A stretch of DNA of 37,025 nucleotides from an uncultured Oscillospiraceae bacterium (GCA_947628185.1 CANQYW010000019.1:1-37025), one strand, 5' to 3'. Shown: positions 25,660 to 33,292, counted from the first letter of the stretch. Made by a program: numbers and translations. Notes: generated from the sequence alone by a model not told the origin.

Positions 25660-25735
25660 GAAGAATTACCTCCGTTATGGAATAGCCGACAGTTGACTGG
25701 GAACTCAGTTGGCCGCGCCGCATGATCGGGCCCAT
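25652..25735 (-). CDS. Mini-ORF of 27 aa
   Basis: An ATG-started frame of 27 codons beginning MGPIMRRGQLSSQSTVGYSI and ending TEVILRE, with GGTGG 8 nt upstream and a TATAAT about 20 bp further up. It is followed by the overlapping 18-aa frame. No signal sequence or known family. It lies in the gap between aspS and the ABC exporter operon. Confidence 0.35.
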   Translation of the reverse strand: MGPIMRRGQLSSQSTVGYSITEVILRE

Positions 25736-25753
25736 CGGAATCACCACCTTTTT

Positions 25754-25782
25754 ATTATAATACAACAGAGATTTTCATAAAA
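25754..25782 (-). promoter_or_regulatory. Possible promoter for the mini-ORFs
   Basis: Minus-strand -10 TATAAT (25754-25759) with a poor -35 TTTTAT at 17-bp spacing (25777-25782). Confidence 0.35.
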
Positions 25783-25814
25783 AGCAAGAGATCACGTATA
25801 ATACGCCGTGTATT

Positions 25815-28127
25815 TCAATTTATGAAGCGTCGTTCTGAGACGGCGGTGAGGAGGGCGCCCTCTATGAGGAGCGGCAGCGCCCAGATGGAACTCTCAACAC
25901 TCCTCAGGAATAGTCCCGCCGGGGAGACGAGGGTCAGGAGCCGCAGGGGCCCGGAGAGGTCGGAGATGTCCAGGAAACACCCGCCGGTGAGGGCTATGAG
26001 CACCGCCGCCAGCGGGGCCAGGGCCTCCACCCGCCCCTCCCCGCCGCCGAGGGCCGCCACGAGCCGCGCCAGCGCCGAGAAGGTGAGGGCCCCGGAGATG
26101 AGCGCCCCGGGACTCACCTCCCCCGCCCCCAGCATGGCCGGCGCCATCACCGCAAGGGCGAGACAAAATAGCGCCAGGGCGTCGCTCCCCCGGGATAAAC
26201 TTTTGCCCCTGGGGAGGGCCGCGAGGCGCCGCTCGGCCCCCCGGCACTCCGGGGCCGTCACCCGGGCGGCGGCGGTGAAGAGCGTCAGCATCGCCGCGAG
26301 GGCCGCCGCCCCAGCAGGCTCCGGCTCGAAGGGCGCGGGCCTCCCGCCGCCCCCGGCGTATGATATCTCATAGAGCGGCGGCAGGTCCCCGGAGGCTATG
26401 TCGATGAGGCGGTATAGCTCCTCCGTCTCAGCCTCCGTGAGCTCCCGCCCCAGTAGCTCCCCGGCCACGCCGGGAGCGGCAGCGGCTCGGATGTCCGCCA
26501 TGACGGCCCCCGCGATGATCTCCCGTGCGCCGCCGGAGCTCCATCCCCGGGCGGAGGGGGTGTAGGTGAGGGGCACGTCCTCCTCCGAGGCCACCACCGC
26601 ACCGTACCCCTCGCCGATGGTGAGGAGCCCCTCGATCTCCCCGGTGAGCGCGGCCCTCTCTCCCTCGCGGAGATCCATGGGAATAGTCTCGACGCCGCCG
26701 AGGGTGGAAAGTTCCTCCGCAAGCCGGGCAGACGCCCAGGTGCCGTCGAGGTCGCATATTCCGAGGCGCAAGCTCTCCGTCCCCTCCCCCGCCGGGGAGG
26801 CGGCGAGGCCGCAGAGGAGCGACACCGCCGCCGCGGCTATGAGCAGTGCGTACCCGCCGGAGTATATTCTAAGTTTCATGAGAGTGAGTCCCAGGAGCCG
26901 GTGTCCGTGGGACTTGGACGCCGCCCCGGCGCTCCCGCCGGACGATCCTCCCCTCGCCGACGGCCCGCCGGACCTCCCAGGGCGCAGGAACATGAGCGCG
27001 AGTATAAACCCCGCGACCCCAATGGCCGGCAGGGGCCACAGCAGCTCCGCCAGCTCCCGAATTTCAAGTCCCGCCGCCCCGCACTCAAGGGCCAGGGAGG
27101 CGAGGCCCGGCAGGGTCCACCTACTCAGAGTAGTCCCCAGGGCGCCCCCGGCCCAGAGCGTGCCCCCCAGCGCCAGGGAGAGGAGCATGAGGAGGTTCCC
27201 CGCCGCCCTGGCCCGTCCCCCGGTGGGGAATAGGAGCGAGAGCGCCGCCATGAGCCCGAAGGCGCAGAAGGTGAGCGCCGCGTCCGCCGCCAGCACATAG
27301 AGAAAGCCGAGGCCGCTGACCGCCCATACAAGGACGGCGGAGGGGAGAGTCAGGATGAGGGCCGTCACGAATTTTGAGGTGAGCACCCCCACACCGCCGA
27401 GGCCCGAACCCCTAAGGCGCGGCAGGATGCCCCGCCGCCGCTCCTCCGGGAGGGTGGAGGCGGCGGAGAGAGCGAAGAACATGGCGCTCACCGCCAGCAC
27501 AGTGGCGGCGAGGCGGCGGCTCAGAGCCCCGGCGGCGAGGTTTCCGCTCCCCACGGAGGCGAAGACCCTCTGGCGGCCCAAGGCGTCAATCAGCAGTTGT
27601 TCCCCGCCCCGGGCGTACATCTCGCGGGTGAGCTCCGGCGTCAGCTCCCCGTAGGCGAAGGTGTAGGCCCCGATGACGGACGAGTGGTTCGCCGCGATAA
27701 TCCCCATCACGGACTTAAATACGCTCTCGAACACGGCGCTCTCCAGCTCCATGGAGGTGTTGAGCGTCACGCCCACGGGGCAGTCCTCCATGGAGTAGAC
27801 GTCGTAGAAGAAGTCATGGGGTATCGTGACAACGGCGGCGGCGCCGCCCTTTATGGCCTCATCGTCGCTCTCCCCCGGCTCCAAGAGGCGCACCTCGGAG
27901 AAAAGCTCCACATTTTTAAGCTGCGTCAGGAGGGACCGGGACATGACGGTCCCGTCCTCGTCCCGCAGCGCTATGGGGAAGGGCCGCAGTAGCTGGCCCT
28001 CGCCAAGCTCCCCGGTGAGGAGCGTCAGCGCCGGGGCCAGCAGGAGCGTCAGCACCAGCGCCGCGAGGCCCACCCCCCTGAGGGTGAGCCTGAGGTCCTT
28101 ATAGATGAGCGCGAGAAAGCTCCTCAT
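25815..28127 (-). CDS. ABC-2 type exporter permease, tandem-fused double unit
   Basis: The membrane component of an ABC exporter; substrate unknown. The 770-aa protein looks like two ABC-2 permeases in tandem. Each half starts with a cytoplasmic helix and one membrane segment (FLALIYKDLRLTLRG near residue 4; LGLTLMKLRIYSGGY near 408). An extracytoplasmic domain (about 40-200; 440-580) and a C-terminal bundle of hydrophobic segments follow. The halves are joined by a Gly/Ser/Arg-rich linker (about 375-400). This could let one polypeptide replace the usual permease dimer. The ATG overlaps the ATPase stop (ATGA). Very GC-rich. Confidence 0.82.
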   Translation of the reverse strand: MRSFLALIYKDLRLTLRGVGLAALVLTLLLAPALTLLTGELGEGQLLRPFPIALRDEDGTVMSRSLLTQLKNVELFSEVRLLEPGESDDEAIKGGAAAVVTIPHDFFYDVYSMEDCPVGVTLNTSMELESAVFESVFKSVMGIIAANHSSVIGAYTFAYGELTPELTREMYARGGEQLLIDALGRQRVFASVGSGNLAAGALSRRLAATVLAVSAMFFALSAASTLPEERRRGILPRLRGSGLGGVGVLTSKFVTALILTLPSAVLVWAVSGLGFLYVLAADAALTFCAFGLMAALSLLFPTGGRARAAGNLLMLLSLALGGTLWAGGALGTTLSRWTLPGLASLALECGAAGLEIRELAELLWPLPAIGVAGFILALMFLRPGRSGGPSARGGSSGGSAGAASKSHGHRLLGLTLMKLRIYSGGYALLIAAAAVSLLCGLAASPAGEGTESLRLGICDLDGTWASARLAEELSTLGGVETIPMDLREGERAALTGEIEGLLTIGEGYGAVVASEEDVPLTYTPSARGWSSGGAREIIAGAVMADIRAAAAPGVAGELLGRELTEAETEELYRLIDIASGDLPPLYEISYAGGGGRPAPFEPEPAGAAALAAMLTLFTAAARVTAPECRGAERRLAALPRGKSLSRGSDALALFCLALAVMAPAMLGAGEVSPGALISGALTFSALARLVAALGGGEGRVEALAPLAAVLIALTGGCFLDISDLSGPLRLLTLVSPAGLFLRSVESSIWALPLLIEGALLTAVSERRFIN

Positions 28128-28753
28128 CCCACCACCAGCCCCTGTTCCAGCGTCAGGGTCCGGTCGGAGACGCTCTCCAGCTCCCCCGCCCGGTGGCTTA
28201 TGAGCACGACACCCACGCCCCGGTCCCGGAAGTGTTCGATGAGCCTCAGCATGAGCGCCGCGGACTCCCCGTCCGCCCCCGCCGTGGGCTCGTCAAGGAG
28301 CAGGAGGTCCGGCGTGCCCATGAGGGCCGTGGCGAGATCGAGCCGCCGCCTCATGCCGCCGGAGTAGGCCAGCACCCGTTTCGTCCCCGCGTCCGCAAGG
28401 CCCAGGTTCTCAAGGAGCCAGCGGCTCCTGGCCCGCCGGGCGTTCCTGTCGAGCCCCTGGGCTATGCCCCAGAAACGAAGATTCTCAAGGCCCGTCAGCT
28501 CCCCGTAGAGCGTCGTCTCCTGGGGGAGGTAGCTCACCTCCAGCCCCGGCGCGGCGGTCCTGACGCCGGAGTCAGGCCGCAGCACACCCGCCATCAGGGC
28601 CAAGAGTGTGCTCTTCCCCGCGCCGTTCCGGCCCCGGACGCCCAGTATCTCACCGGGCCGCACATCCAATGTCACCGGCCCCAGCACCCTCACGCCGCCG
28701 TAGCTCTTCGTGACCTCCCGGAGGGTCAGGAGGCTCTCCCCCTCACGCGCCAT
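28124..28753 (-). CDS. ABC transporter ATP-binding protein
   Basis: The motor subunit paired with the adjoining ABC-2 permease. The 209-aa protein has Walker A GRNGAGKST, a Q-loop (YLPQETTLYGELT), the signature YSGGM, Walker B LLLLDEPTAG and the H-loop histidine in ISHRAGEL, so it is expected to be catalytically competent. The ATG at 28753 overlaps the end of the upstream zinc-ribbon gene by 11 nt. A TTG-started extension to 28792 lacks a ribosome-binding site. It belongs to the single-ATPase exporter class. Confidence 0.88.
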   Translation of the reverse strand: MAREGESLLTLREVTKSYGGVRVLGPVTLDVRPGEILGVRGRNGAGKSTLLALMAGVLRPDSGVRTAAPGLEVSYLPQETTLYGELTGLENLRFWGIAQGLDRNARRARSRWLLENLGLADAGTKRVLAYSGGMRRRLDLATALMGTPDLLLLDEPTAGADGESAALMLRLIEHFRDRGVGVVLISHRAGELESVSDRTLTLEQGLVVG

Positions 28754-29843
28754 GGGCAAAAAGAAGGCCCAGGAGCCCCAGGGAGTCCGCAACGTTATCT
28801 ATGAGCTCCCGCTCCAGCGTGTCTGAGAGCTCGGATATGAGCTCCCGCCGCTCCTCCTCCGGGAGGGCGGATAGGTCCACCGTCTCCCCCGCCTCCGGGT
28901 ACTCCGCCGTGCACTCGCCGCGCTCAAGCGTCACCGTGACCTCCCCGCAGAGGCCGGCGAGATAGTCCCTGGGGACATTGAGCGCAACTTGGCACCCATT
29001 TTCCTCCGGGTACACTGTCAATGACATCTCCCCGCCCTCAGGCATTGATAAGTAAAACTTCACCATCTTCACATCTCCTCCCGAGACGGCGAGACTCCAG
29101 GTGAACCCCGCCCCCTCAAGGTACCCGCCGAGAGCCGGCGCCGCAGTCCTGAGCCCCGGCTCCCCCAAAATGACCCCCAGCTCCCGAATAAACTCTTCCA
29201 TGTCCATGGCGGCGGGACGGAGGACGTAAATATCGCACCTTGCCTCCCCGCCGGGAAGTTCGATCTCCGCGCCCCGCTCCACCGTGACGTTTCCGGGCCT
29301 CACAAGCTTCTCCGGCAGGGCGAGTATCCTCTCGAGTCCGCCGGGGGTCAGGGACCCCTCGCCGCCATCGTCGAGGTTCACCGTGTAGTAGACGTCCCGG
29401 ACCTCCGGCATGTAGAACCCGGCGGTCCCCTCAGAGAGCGTGGCGGCGCCGGTCAGCACCGTGCTGCCCAGGACGCCGATATTTGCGTTGACCAAAAGTC
29501 CATCCTCGCCGGACCTCGCCTTCAGTGTGACGCCGCTCCCCCGGAGGAGGCGGTTTATGATGGCGTTGTCGGTCTCGGCGGTGAGTTTCACGTCCGCGCC
29601 GGGCTGGTCCGGCCCGAAGGGCGAGAGGGCCCTCAGTAGGAGCTCCCCCTGGAGGTGGAGGAACGTCTCCTCCGGCGTCCGGCGGCTGAGCGCCGCCGCG
29701 GCCAGCACCGCGCAGAGGACGAGGATAAGTAAAAGCGCAGCCCCGCGCCGTCCACGCCTCCGGCGGGTCTCAAGGCGCTCGCCGCAGAAGGGGCAGAACT
29801 TCCCCGGTTTCCCTATCTCCCCGCCGCAGTTTTCGCACCGCAT
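28743..29843 (-). CDS. Zinc-ribbon membrane-anchored protein, first gene of the ABC operon
   Basis: A 366-aa protein with an N-terminal zinc ribbon (C3, C6, C17, C20; CENCG and CPFCG), a basic stretch (RRRRGRRG) and one membrane segment (about 34-52). The large extracytoplasmic domain is not recognised. The architecture is common in Firmicutes as 'zinc-ribbon domain-containing' membrane proteins of unknown function. The ATG at 29843 has GGAGG 7 nt upstream, rather than the GTG-like upstream extension. It overlaps the ATPase gene, so it probably works with the exporter, for example as a sensor or substrate-capture partner; that role is inference. Confidence 0.78.
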   Translation of the reverse strand: MRCENCGGEIGKPGKFCPFCGERLETRRRRGRRGAALLLILVLCAVLAAAALSRRTPEETFLHLQGELLLRALSPFGPDQPGADVKLTAETDNAIINRLLRGSGVTLKARSGEDGLLVNANIGVLGSTVLTGAATLSEGTAGFYMPEVRDVYYTVNLDDGGEGSLTPGGLERILALPEKLVRPGNVTVERGAEIELPGGEARCDIYVLRPAAMDMEEFIRELGVILGEPGLRTAAPALGGYLEGAGFTWSLAVSGGDVKMVKFYLSMPEGGEMSLTVYPEENGCQVALNVPRDYLAGLCGEVTVTLERGECTAEYPEAGETVDLSALPEEERRELISELSDTLERELIDNVADSLGLLGLLFAHGA

Positions 29844-29871
29844 ATCCTCACCTCCTACCGTGTATGGCAAT

Positions 29872-29900
29872 ATAATAAGACTTCACAGGCGAAAAATCAA
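29872..29900 (-). promoter_or_regulatory. SigA-type promoter of the ABC exporter operon
   Basis: Minus-strand -35 TTGATT (29895-29900), 17-bp spacer, -10 TATTAT (29872-29877), about 29 bp upstream of the zinc-ribbon gene start. Confidence 0.65.
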
Positions 29901-29935
29901 CTCCCATAAATTTTCTGATTTTTTCATGAAAGTAA

Positions 29936-29964
29936 TTGAAATTTGACATGGAGGTGTGTATAAT
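29936..29964 (+). promoter_or_regulatory. SigA-type promoter of typA
   Basis: -35 TTGAAA (29936-29941), 17-bp spacer ending GTG, -10 TATAAT (29959-29964). The predicted start near 29971 rules out translation from the upstream GTG at 29956. Confidence 0.7.
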
Positions 29965-30003
29965 GATTCGGTTAGTGCTTATTTGAAAGTGAGTGTTTCA
30001 CCC

Positions 30004-31827
30004 TTGGAAAAGAAGATAAGGAACGTGGCGATAATCGCCCACGTTGACCACGGCAAGACGACCCTCGTTGACGAGATGCTAAAGCAGTCCGGCGTCTTCC
30101 GGGAGAATCAGGCTGTGCAGGAGCGGGTGCTGGACTCCAACGACCTGGAGCGGGAGCGCGGCATAACGATACTTGCGAAGAACACCGCCGTGCAGTACGG
30201 CGACATCAAGATCAACATCGTGGACACCCCGGGCCACGCGGACTTCGGCGGCGAGGTGGAGCGGATCCTAAAGATGGTGAACGGCGTCATACTCCTCGTG
30301 GACGCCGCCGAGGGCCCCATGCCCCAGACCAGGTTCGTGCTCTCAAAGGCGCTGGAGCTGGGCCACAGGGTCATAGTGGTGCTCAACAAGATCGACCGCC
30401 CCGACCAGCGTATGCTGGAGGTGGTGGACGAGATACTTGAACTGCTCATCGAGCTGGGCTGCACCGACGAACAGATAGACTCCCCCATGCTCTTCTGTTC
30501 CGGCCGCCGCGGGACGGCGAGTTTCTCGCCGGACATCCCCGGCACGGACCTCAAGCCCCTTTTCGACACCATAGTGAACTACATCCCCGCCCCGGAGGCC
30601 GACGACGAGGCCCCCCTCCAGATGCTTGTCTCCTCCCTCGACTACAACGACTACGTGGGCCGCATAGCCATTGGCCGCATCGAGCGGGGCGTCATAAGGC
30701 AGAATCAGGAGCTGGTGGTGACGAACTACCACGGCGACTACGCCCCCAAGAAGGCCAAGGCCGTGAGCCTATATGAGTTCTCCGGACTCAGCCGCGTGCC
30801 CGTCACATCCTCCTCCGCGGGAAATATAATCGCCCTCTCCGGCATACCGGACATCTCCATCGGGGACACCATCTGCGCCCCGGAGGCGCCGGAGGCCCTG
30901 CCTTTTGTGAAGATCTCCGCCCCCACCATGGAGATGACCTTCTCCGTCAATGACTCCCCCTTCGCCGGGCGCGACGGCAAGTACGTCACCTCCCGTCAGC
31001 TCCGTGACAGGCTATTCCGGGAGACAATGAAGGACGTCTCCCTCAGGGTCTCCGAGGTGGAGGGCTCCGACCACAGTTTCAACGTGGCGGGCCGGGGTGA
31101 GATGCACCTCAGCATACTCATCGAGACAATGCGCCGGGAGAACTACGAGTTCGCCGTCTCCCCACCCCGCGTGCTGATGCGGGAGATCGACGGCGAGCGC
31201 TGCGAGCCCATCGAGCGCGTCGTGGTGGACGTGCCGGAGGACTCCGTGGGGGCCGTCATCGAAAAACTCTCCTCCCGCCGGGGCGAGTTCGTGGAGATGA
31301 CGCCCGTGGGCAGCCGCATGAAGATGACGTTCTTCGTCCCCTCCAGGGGCCTCTTCGGCTACAGGAACGAGTTCCTCACCGACACCCGTGGCGAGGGCAT
31401 AATGAGCTCAGTATTTGAGAAGTACGAGAAGTACCGGGGCGAGGTCTCCCGCAGGAGCACCGGGTCCCTCGTGGCCTCCGAGACCGGCGAGGCCGTGGCC
31501 TACGGCATATTCGGCGTCCAGGACAGGGGCGTCATGTTCGTCTCCCCCGGCGTGCCGGTCTACGGCGGCATGGTGGTGGGCGAGACCCCCAAGGCCGAGG
31601 ACATAACCGTGAACGTCTGCAAGCGCAAACAGCTCACAAATATGCGGGCCGCCGGCTCCGACGAGGCCCTGCGCCTCGTCCCCCCGAGGATAATGAGCCT
31701 GGAGCAGTGCCTGGAGTTCCTGGCGGACGACGAGCTCTTAGAGGTCACCCCCCACAGCCTGCGCATAAGAAAGAGCATCCTCGACCACTCCCTCAGAATG
31801 AAGGCGCTGAAGTCGAATAAATCGTAA
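30004..31827 (+). CDS. typA: Ribosome-binding GTPase TypA/BipA
   Basis: A translational GTPase acting on the ribosome under stress and in 50S assembly. The product (607 aa from the chosen start) shows G1 AHVDHGKTT (12-20), the switch I region ERERGITI, G3 DTPGHADFGGEV and G4 NKIDRP. EF-G-like domains and the BipA-specific C-terminal domain (about 480-607) follow. I chose TTG at 30004 because MEKKIRNVAIIAHVDHGK matches the usual family start and lies downstream of the predicted transcription start. In-frame TTG 29983 and GTG 29989 are alternatives; none has a strong ribosome-binding site. A terminator hairpin follows. Confidence 0.93.
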   Translation: MEKKIRNVAIIAHVDHGKTTLVDEMLKQSGVFRENQAVQERVLDSNDLERERGITILAKNTAVQYGDIKINIVDTPGHADFGGEVERILKMVNGVILLVDAAEGPMPQTRFVLSKALELGHRVIVVLNKIDRPDQRMLEVVDEILELLIELGCTDEQIDSPMLFCSGRRGTASFSPDIPGTDLKPLFDTIVNYIPAPEADDEAPLQMLVSSLDYNDYVGRIAIGRIERGVIRQNQELVVTNYHGDYAPKKAKAVSLYEFSGLSRVPVTSSSAGNIIALSGIPDISIGDTICAPEAPEALPFVKISAPTMEMTFSVNDSPFAGRDGKYVTSRQLRDRLFRETMKDVSLRVSEVEGSDHSFNVAGRGEMHLSILIETMRRENYEFAVSPPRVLMREIDGERCEPIERVVVDVPEDSVGAVIEKLSSRRGEFVEMTPVGSRMKMTFFVPSRGLFGYRNEFLTDTRGEGIMSSVFEKYEKYRGEVSRRSTGSLVASETGEAVAYGIFGVQDRGVMFVSPGVPVYGGMVVGETPKAEDITVNVCKRKQLTNMRAAGSDEALRLVPPRIMSLEQCLEFLADDELLEVTPHSLRIRKSILDHSLRMKALKSNKS

Positions 31828-31851
31828 GCGTTTGCCAAATAAGTAAGTTTC

Positions 31852-31889
31852 GGGCCCCGGTCGAGAGACCGGGGCCCAAAGCCGCTTTT
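31852..31889 (+). terminator. Rho-independent terminator after typA
   Basis: A perfect 11-bp stem (31852-31862 with 31867-31877), GAGA tetraloop, then AAAGCCGC and TTTTT (31885-31889). The T run is 7-8 nt from the stem. Confidence 0.65.
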
Positions 31890-31987
31890 TCGGCCGCCAC
31901 AGCAGCCTAATAGTTGCCATTTGAGAATTTCTCGCCTATGTGAACGGGATTACTCTCGTAATGGTCGCGTCAAGCTGACCTCACGCC

Positions 31988-32149
31988 TCACTTAACAGCG
32001 AGGCCGGTCCTGAGTACGAGGGCCATTGGCCGCTCGCAGTCCTGACAGAAGATGATGTTGATCTGCTCAACATACTCGCCGGGGATATCCTTCCTGCGGA
32101 GTATCCTGAGATCACGTTCCTTGGCGCTTACTGATGAGGGTCTACGCAT
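31988..32149 (-). CDS. Small protein (53 aa) with one CxxC motif
   Basis: A 53-aa frame begins MRRPSSVSAKERDLRILRRK, contains FCQDCERPM and ends VLRTGLAVK. AAAGGAG lies about 9 nt before the ATG, and a TATAAT (32184-32189) stands about 35 bp upstream, although no good -35 accompanies it. The basic N-terminus and single CxxC suggest a small metal-binding or redox-sensitive protein, possibly acting as a dimer. That is only inference, and I recognise no family. It stands alone between the convergent typA and divergent NUDIX genes. Confidence 0.55.
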   Translation of the reverse strand: MRRPSSVSAKERDLRILRRKDIPGEYVEQINIIFCQDCERPMALVLRTGLAVK

Positions 32150-32199
32150 CACCAATCACTCCTTTCTTCGGACTTCGATAGGATTATACTCCCTTCGGC

Positions 32200-32290
32200 G
32201 TCAAAAATATACGGCCCGTCTTGCCAAATTTCACATTTTTTGACGTCCTAATTTGTGTACACCGCCGAAAATGTCTCGTCATTTTGACGC
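32200..32290. repeat. Cluster of CGTCA/TGACG half-sites with two inverted repeats
   Basis: CGTCAAAAA (32200-32208) and TTTTTGACG (32238-32246) are inverted copies. CGTCATTTTGACG (32278-32290) is a perfect 5-bp dyad with a 3-nt centre. That gives four half-sites in about 90 bp of otherwise non-coding AT-rich DNA, a possible regulator-binding region. The remaining non-coding sequence at 31890-31987 and 32291-32380 shows only short weak hairpins. Confidence 0.4.
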
Positions 32291-32350
32291 ATTTTAAGTG
32301 GTCAAATTGTGGTGCAAAGCTCTCAACCCCTTATTTCCCGCCATTTTGGG

Positions 32351-32389
32351 GTATGTCATAATAACGGTGCTCTATTTCCTTTGACATAC
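32351..32389. promoter_or_regulatory. Possible operator: inverted repeat over the NUDIX -35 box
   Basis: GTATGTCA (32351-32358) and its exact reverse complement TGACATAC (32382-32389) are 31 bp apart, start to start. The downstream arm covers most of the -35 TTGACA. Confidence 0.4.
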
Positions 32390-32409
32390 ATAGTCCCAGG
32401 TAGTATAAT
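32381..32409 (+). promoter_or_regulatory. Perfect-consensus SigA promoter of the NUDIX gene
   Basis: -35 TTGACA (32381-32386), 17-bp spacer, -10 TATAAT (32404-32409): both hexamers match consensus exactly. The predicted start is about 18 bp before the ATG at 32435. Confidence 0.85.
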
Positions 32410-32434
32410 GTAGAAAAAGAAAGGCGGGGTTCAC

Positions 32435-32977
32435 ATGGCATTTTACGAGAAGACGCTAAAAAGCGAGGAGATCTACCGCGGCAGCATCATCCGGGTCCTC
32501 CGGGACGAGGTGGAGGTCCAGAGCGGCCACCGGGCGCTCCGGGAGGTGGTGGAGCACCACGGCGGCGTCGGCGTCCTGGCGCTGGACTCCCAGGGCCGCG
32601 TGCCCATGGTGCGTCAGTACCGCTACCCCATAAAGCAGGAGGTCATGGAGATCCCCGCCGGCAAGTTGGAGCTGGGCGAGGACCCGCTGGAGTGCGCCGT
32701 GAGGGAGCTCTCGGAGGAGACGGGCCTCTCGGCGGAGCGGTTCATATCCTTAGGCTCCATACTCCCCTCCCCGGGCTACTGCGCGGAGGTGCTGTACGTC
32801 TACCTCGCCCTCGACCTCGTCCCGGGCAAGGCGCACCTTGACGAGGATGAATTTCTGGACGTGGAGTACATCCCCTTGGAGGAGCTCCACGGCATGGTCA
32901 TGCGCGGCGAGCTCACCGACGCGAAGACGGTGATTGCCGTCCTGAAAGCCCGGGAGTATCTGAAGGCCAACGGCTGA
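32435..32977 (+). CDS. NUDIX hydrolase, ADP-ribose pyrophosphatase type
   Basis: Expected to hydrolyse ADP-ribose (and similar nucleoside diphosphate derivatives) to AMP and ribose 5-phosphate. The 180-aa protein has a complete Nudix box from G76 through E82, R90-E91, E94-E95 to G97. The preceding RQYRYPIKQEVMEIPAG is typical of the ADP-ribose pyrophosphatase subfamily, as is the proline-rich LPSPGYCAE 15 residues after the box. The ATG at 32435 has AAAGGCGGGG upstream. It is monocistronic, with a consensus promoter before it and a terminator after it. Confidence 0.92.
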   Translation: MAFYEKTLKSEEIYRGSIIRVLRDEVEVQSGHRALREVVEHHGGVGVLALDSQGRVPMVRQYRYPIKQEVMEIPAGKLELGEDPLECAVRELSEETGLSAERFISLGSILPSPGYCAEVLYVYLALDLVPGKAHLDEDEFLDVEYIPLEELHGMVMRGELTDAKTVIAVLKAREYLKANG

Positions 32978-33002
32978 GTGTGGCCAATGGCAAAAATAAA
33001 TT

Positions 33003-33039
33003 GGGTCCGGTGACGCTCACCGGGCCCAAAGTCTTTTTT
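33003..33039 (+). terminator. Rho-independent terminator after the NUDIX gene
   Basis: An 11-bp stem with one G-T wobble (33003-33013 with 33017-33027), CGC loop, then AAAGTC and TTTTTT (33034-33039). It separates the NUDIX gene from the convergent small membrane-protein gene. Confidence 0.85.
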
Positions 33040-33062
33040 GGACAAATTAACGCGCACGGGGT

Positions 33063-33260
33063 TTAAATGTCCGCGAACACCTCGATCTCCTCCGGGGTGA
33101 ACTGGGTCTCAGTGCTCCGGGCCTCACGGCGCTCACGGAGCCATCCCTTCAGCGCCGCGAAACCCTCCGCTATCTGCCGCTGGAAGATTATTACAGCCGC
33201 GACGAACGCGGCGAGGCAGACGAGGGCGGAAATAAGCGCGGCGAGATTTTTATTTTTCAT
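33063..33260 (-). CDS. Small single-pass membrane protein, unknown function
   Basis: A 65-aa protein with an N-terminal membrane segment (about 6-27, LAALISALVCLAAFVAAVII), a basic amphipathic middle (ALKGWLRERREAR) and an acidic end (TPEEIEVFADI). It would insert with a cytoplasmic or peripheral C-terminal helix. I chose the ATG at 33260 because GGGAGG lies 8 nt upstream. It has its own promoter and is divergent from the Asp23 gene. No family is recognised. Confidence 0.7.
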   Translation of the reverse strand: MKNKNLAALISALVCLAAFVAAVIIFQRQIAEGFAALKGWLRERREARSTETQFTPEEIEVFADI

Positions 33261-33292
33261 CACTTTGACCTCCCAAGAGTCATTTCCGTATT

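Noticed and set aside
25774-25802. Plus-strand TTCATA-17-TATAAT pointing into the end of the ABC permease gene
   Set aside because: Weak -35 and no plus-strand gene or RNA structure downstream; probably a by-product of AT-rich sequence, although an antisense transcript cannot be excluded.
29945-29964. TTGACA and TATAAT just before typA as a promoter
   Set aside because: They are only 10 bp apart, too close for a SigA promoter. The TTGAAA at 29936 gives the correct 17-bp spacing to the same TATAAT.
31738-31920. A 60-aa minus-strand ORF across the typA terminator
   Set aside because: It runs through the terminator hairpin and the antisense of typA, with no ribosome-binding site and no recognisable features.
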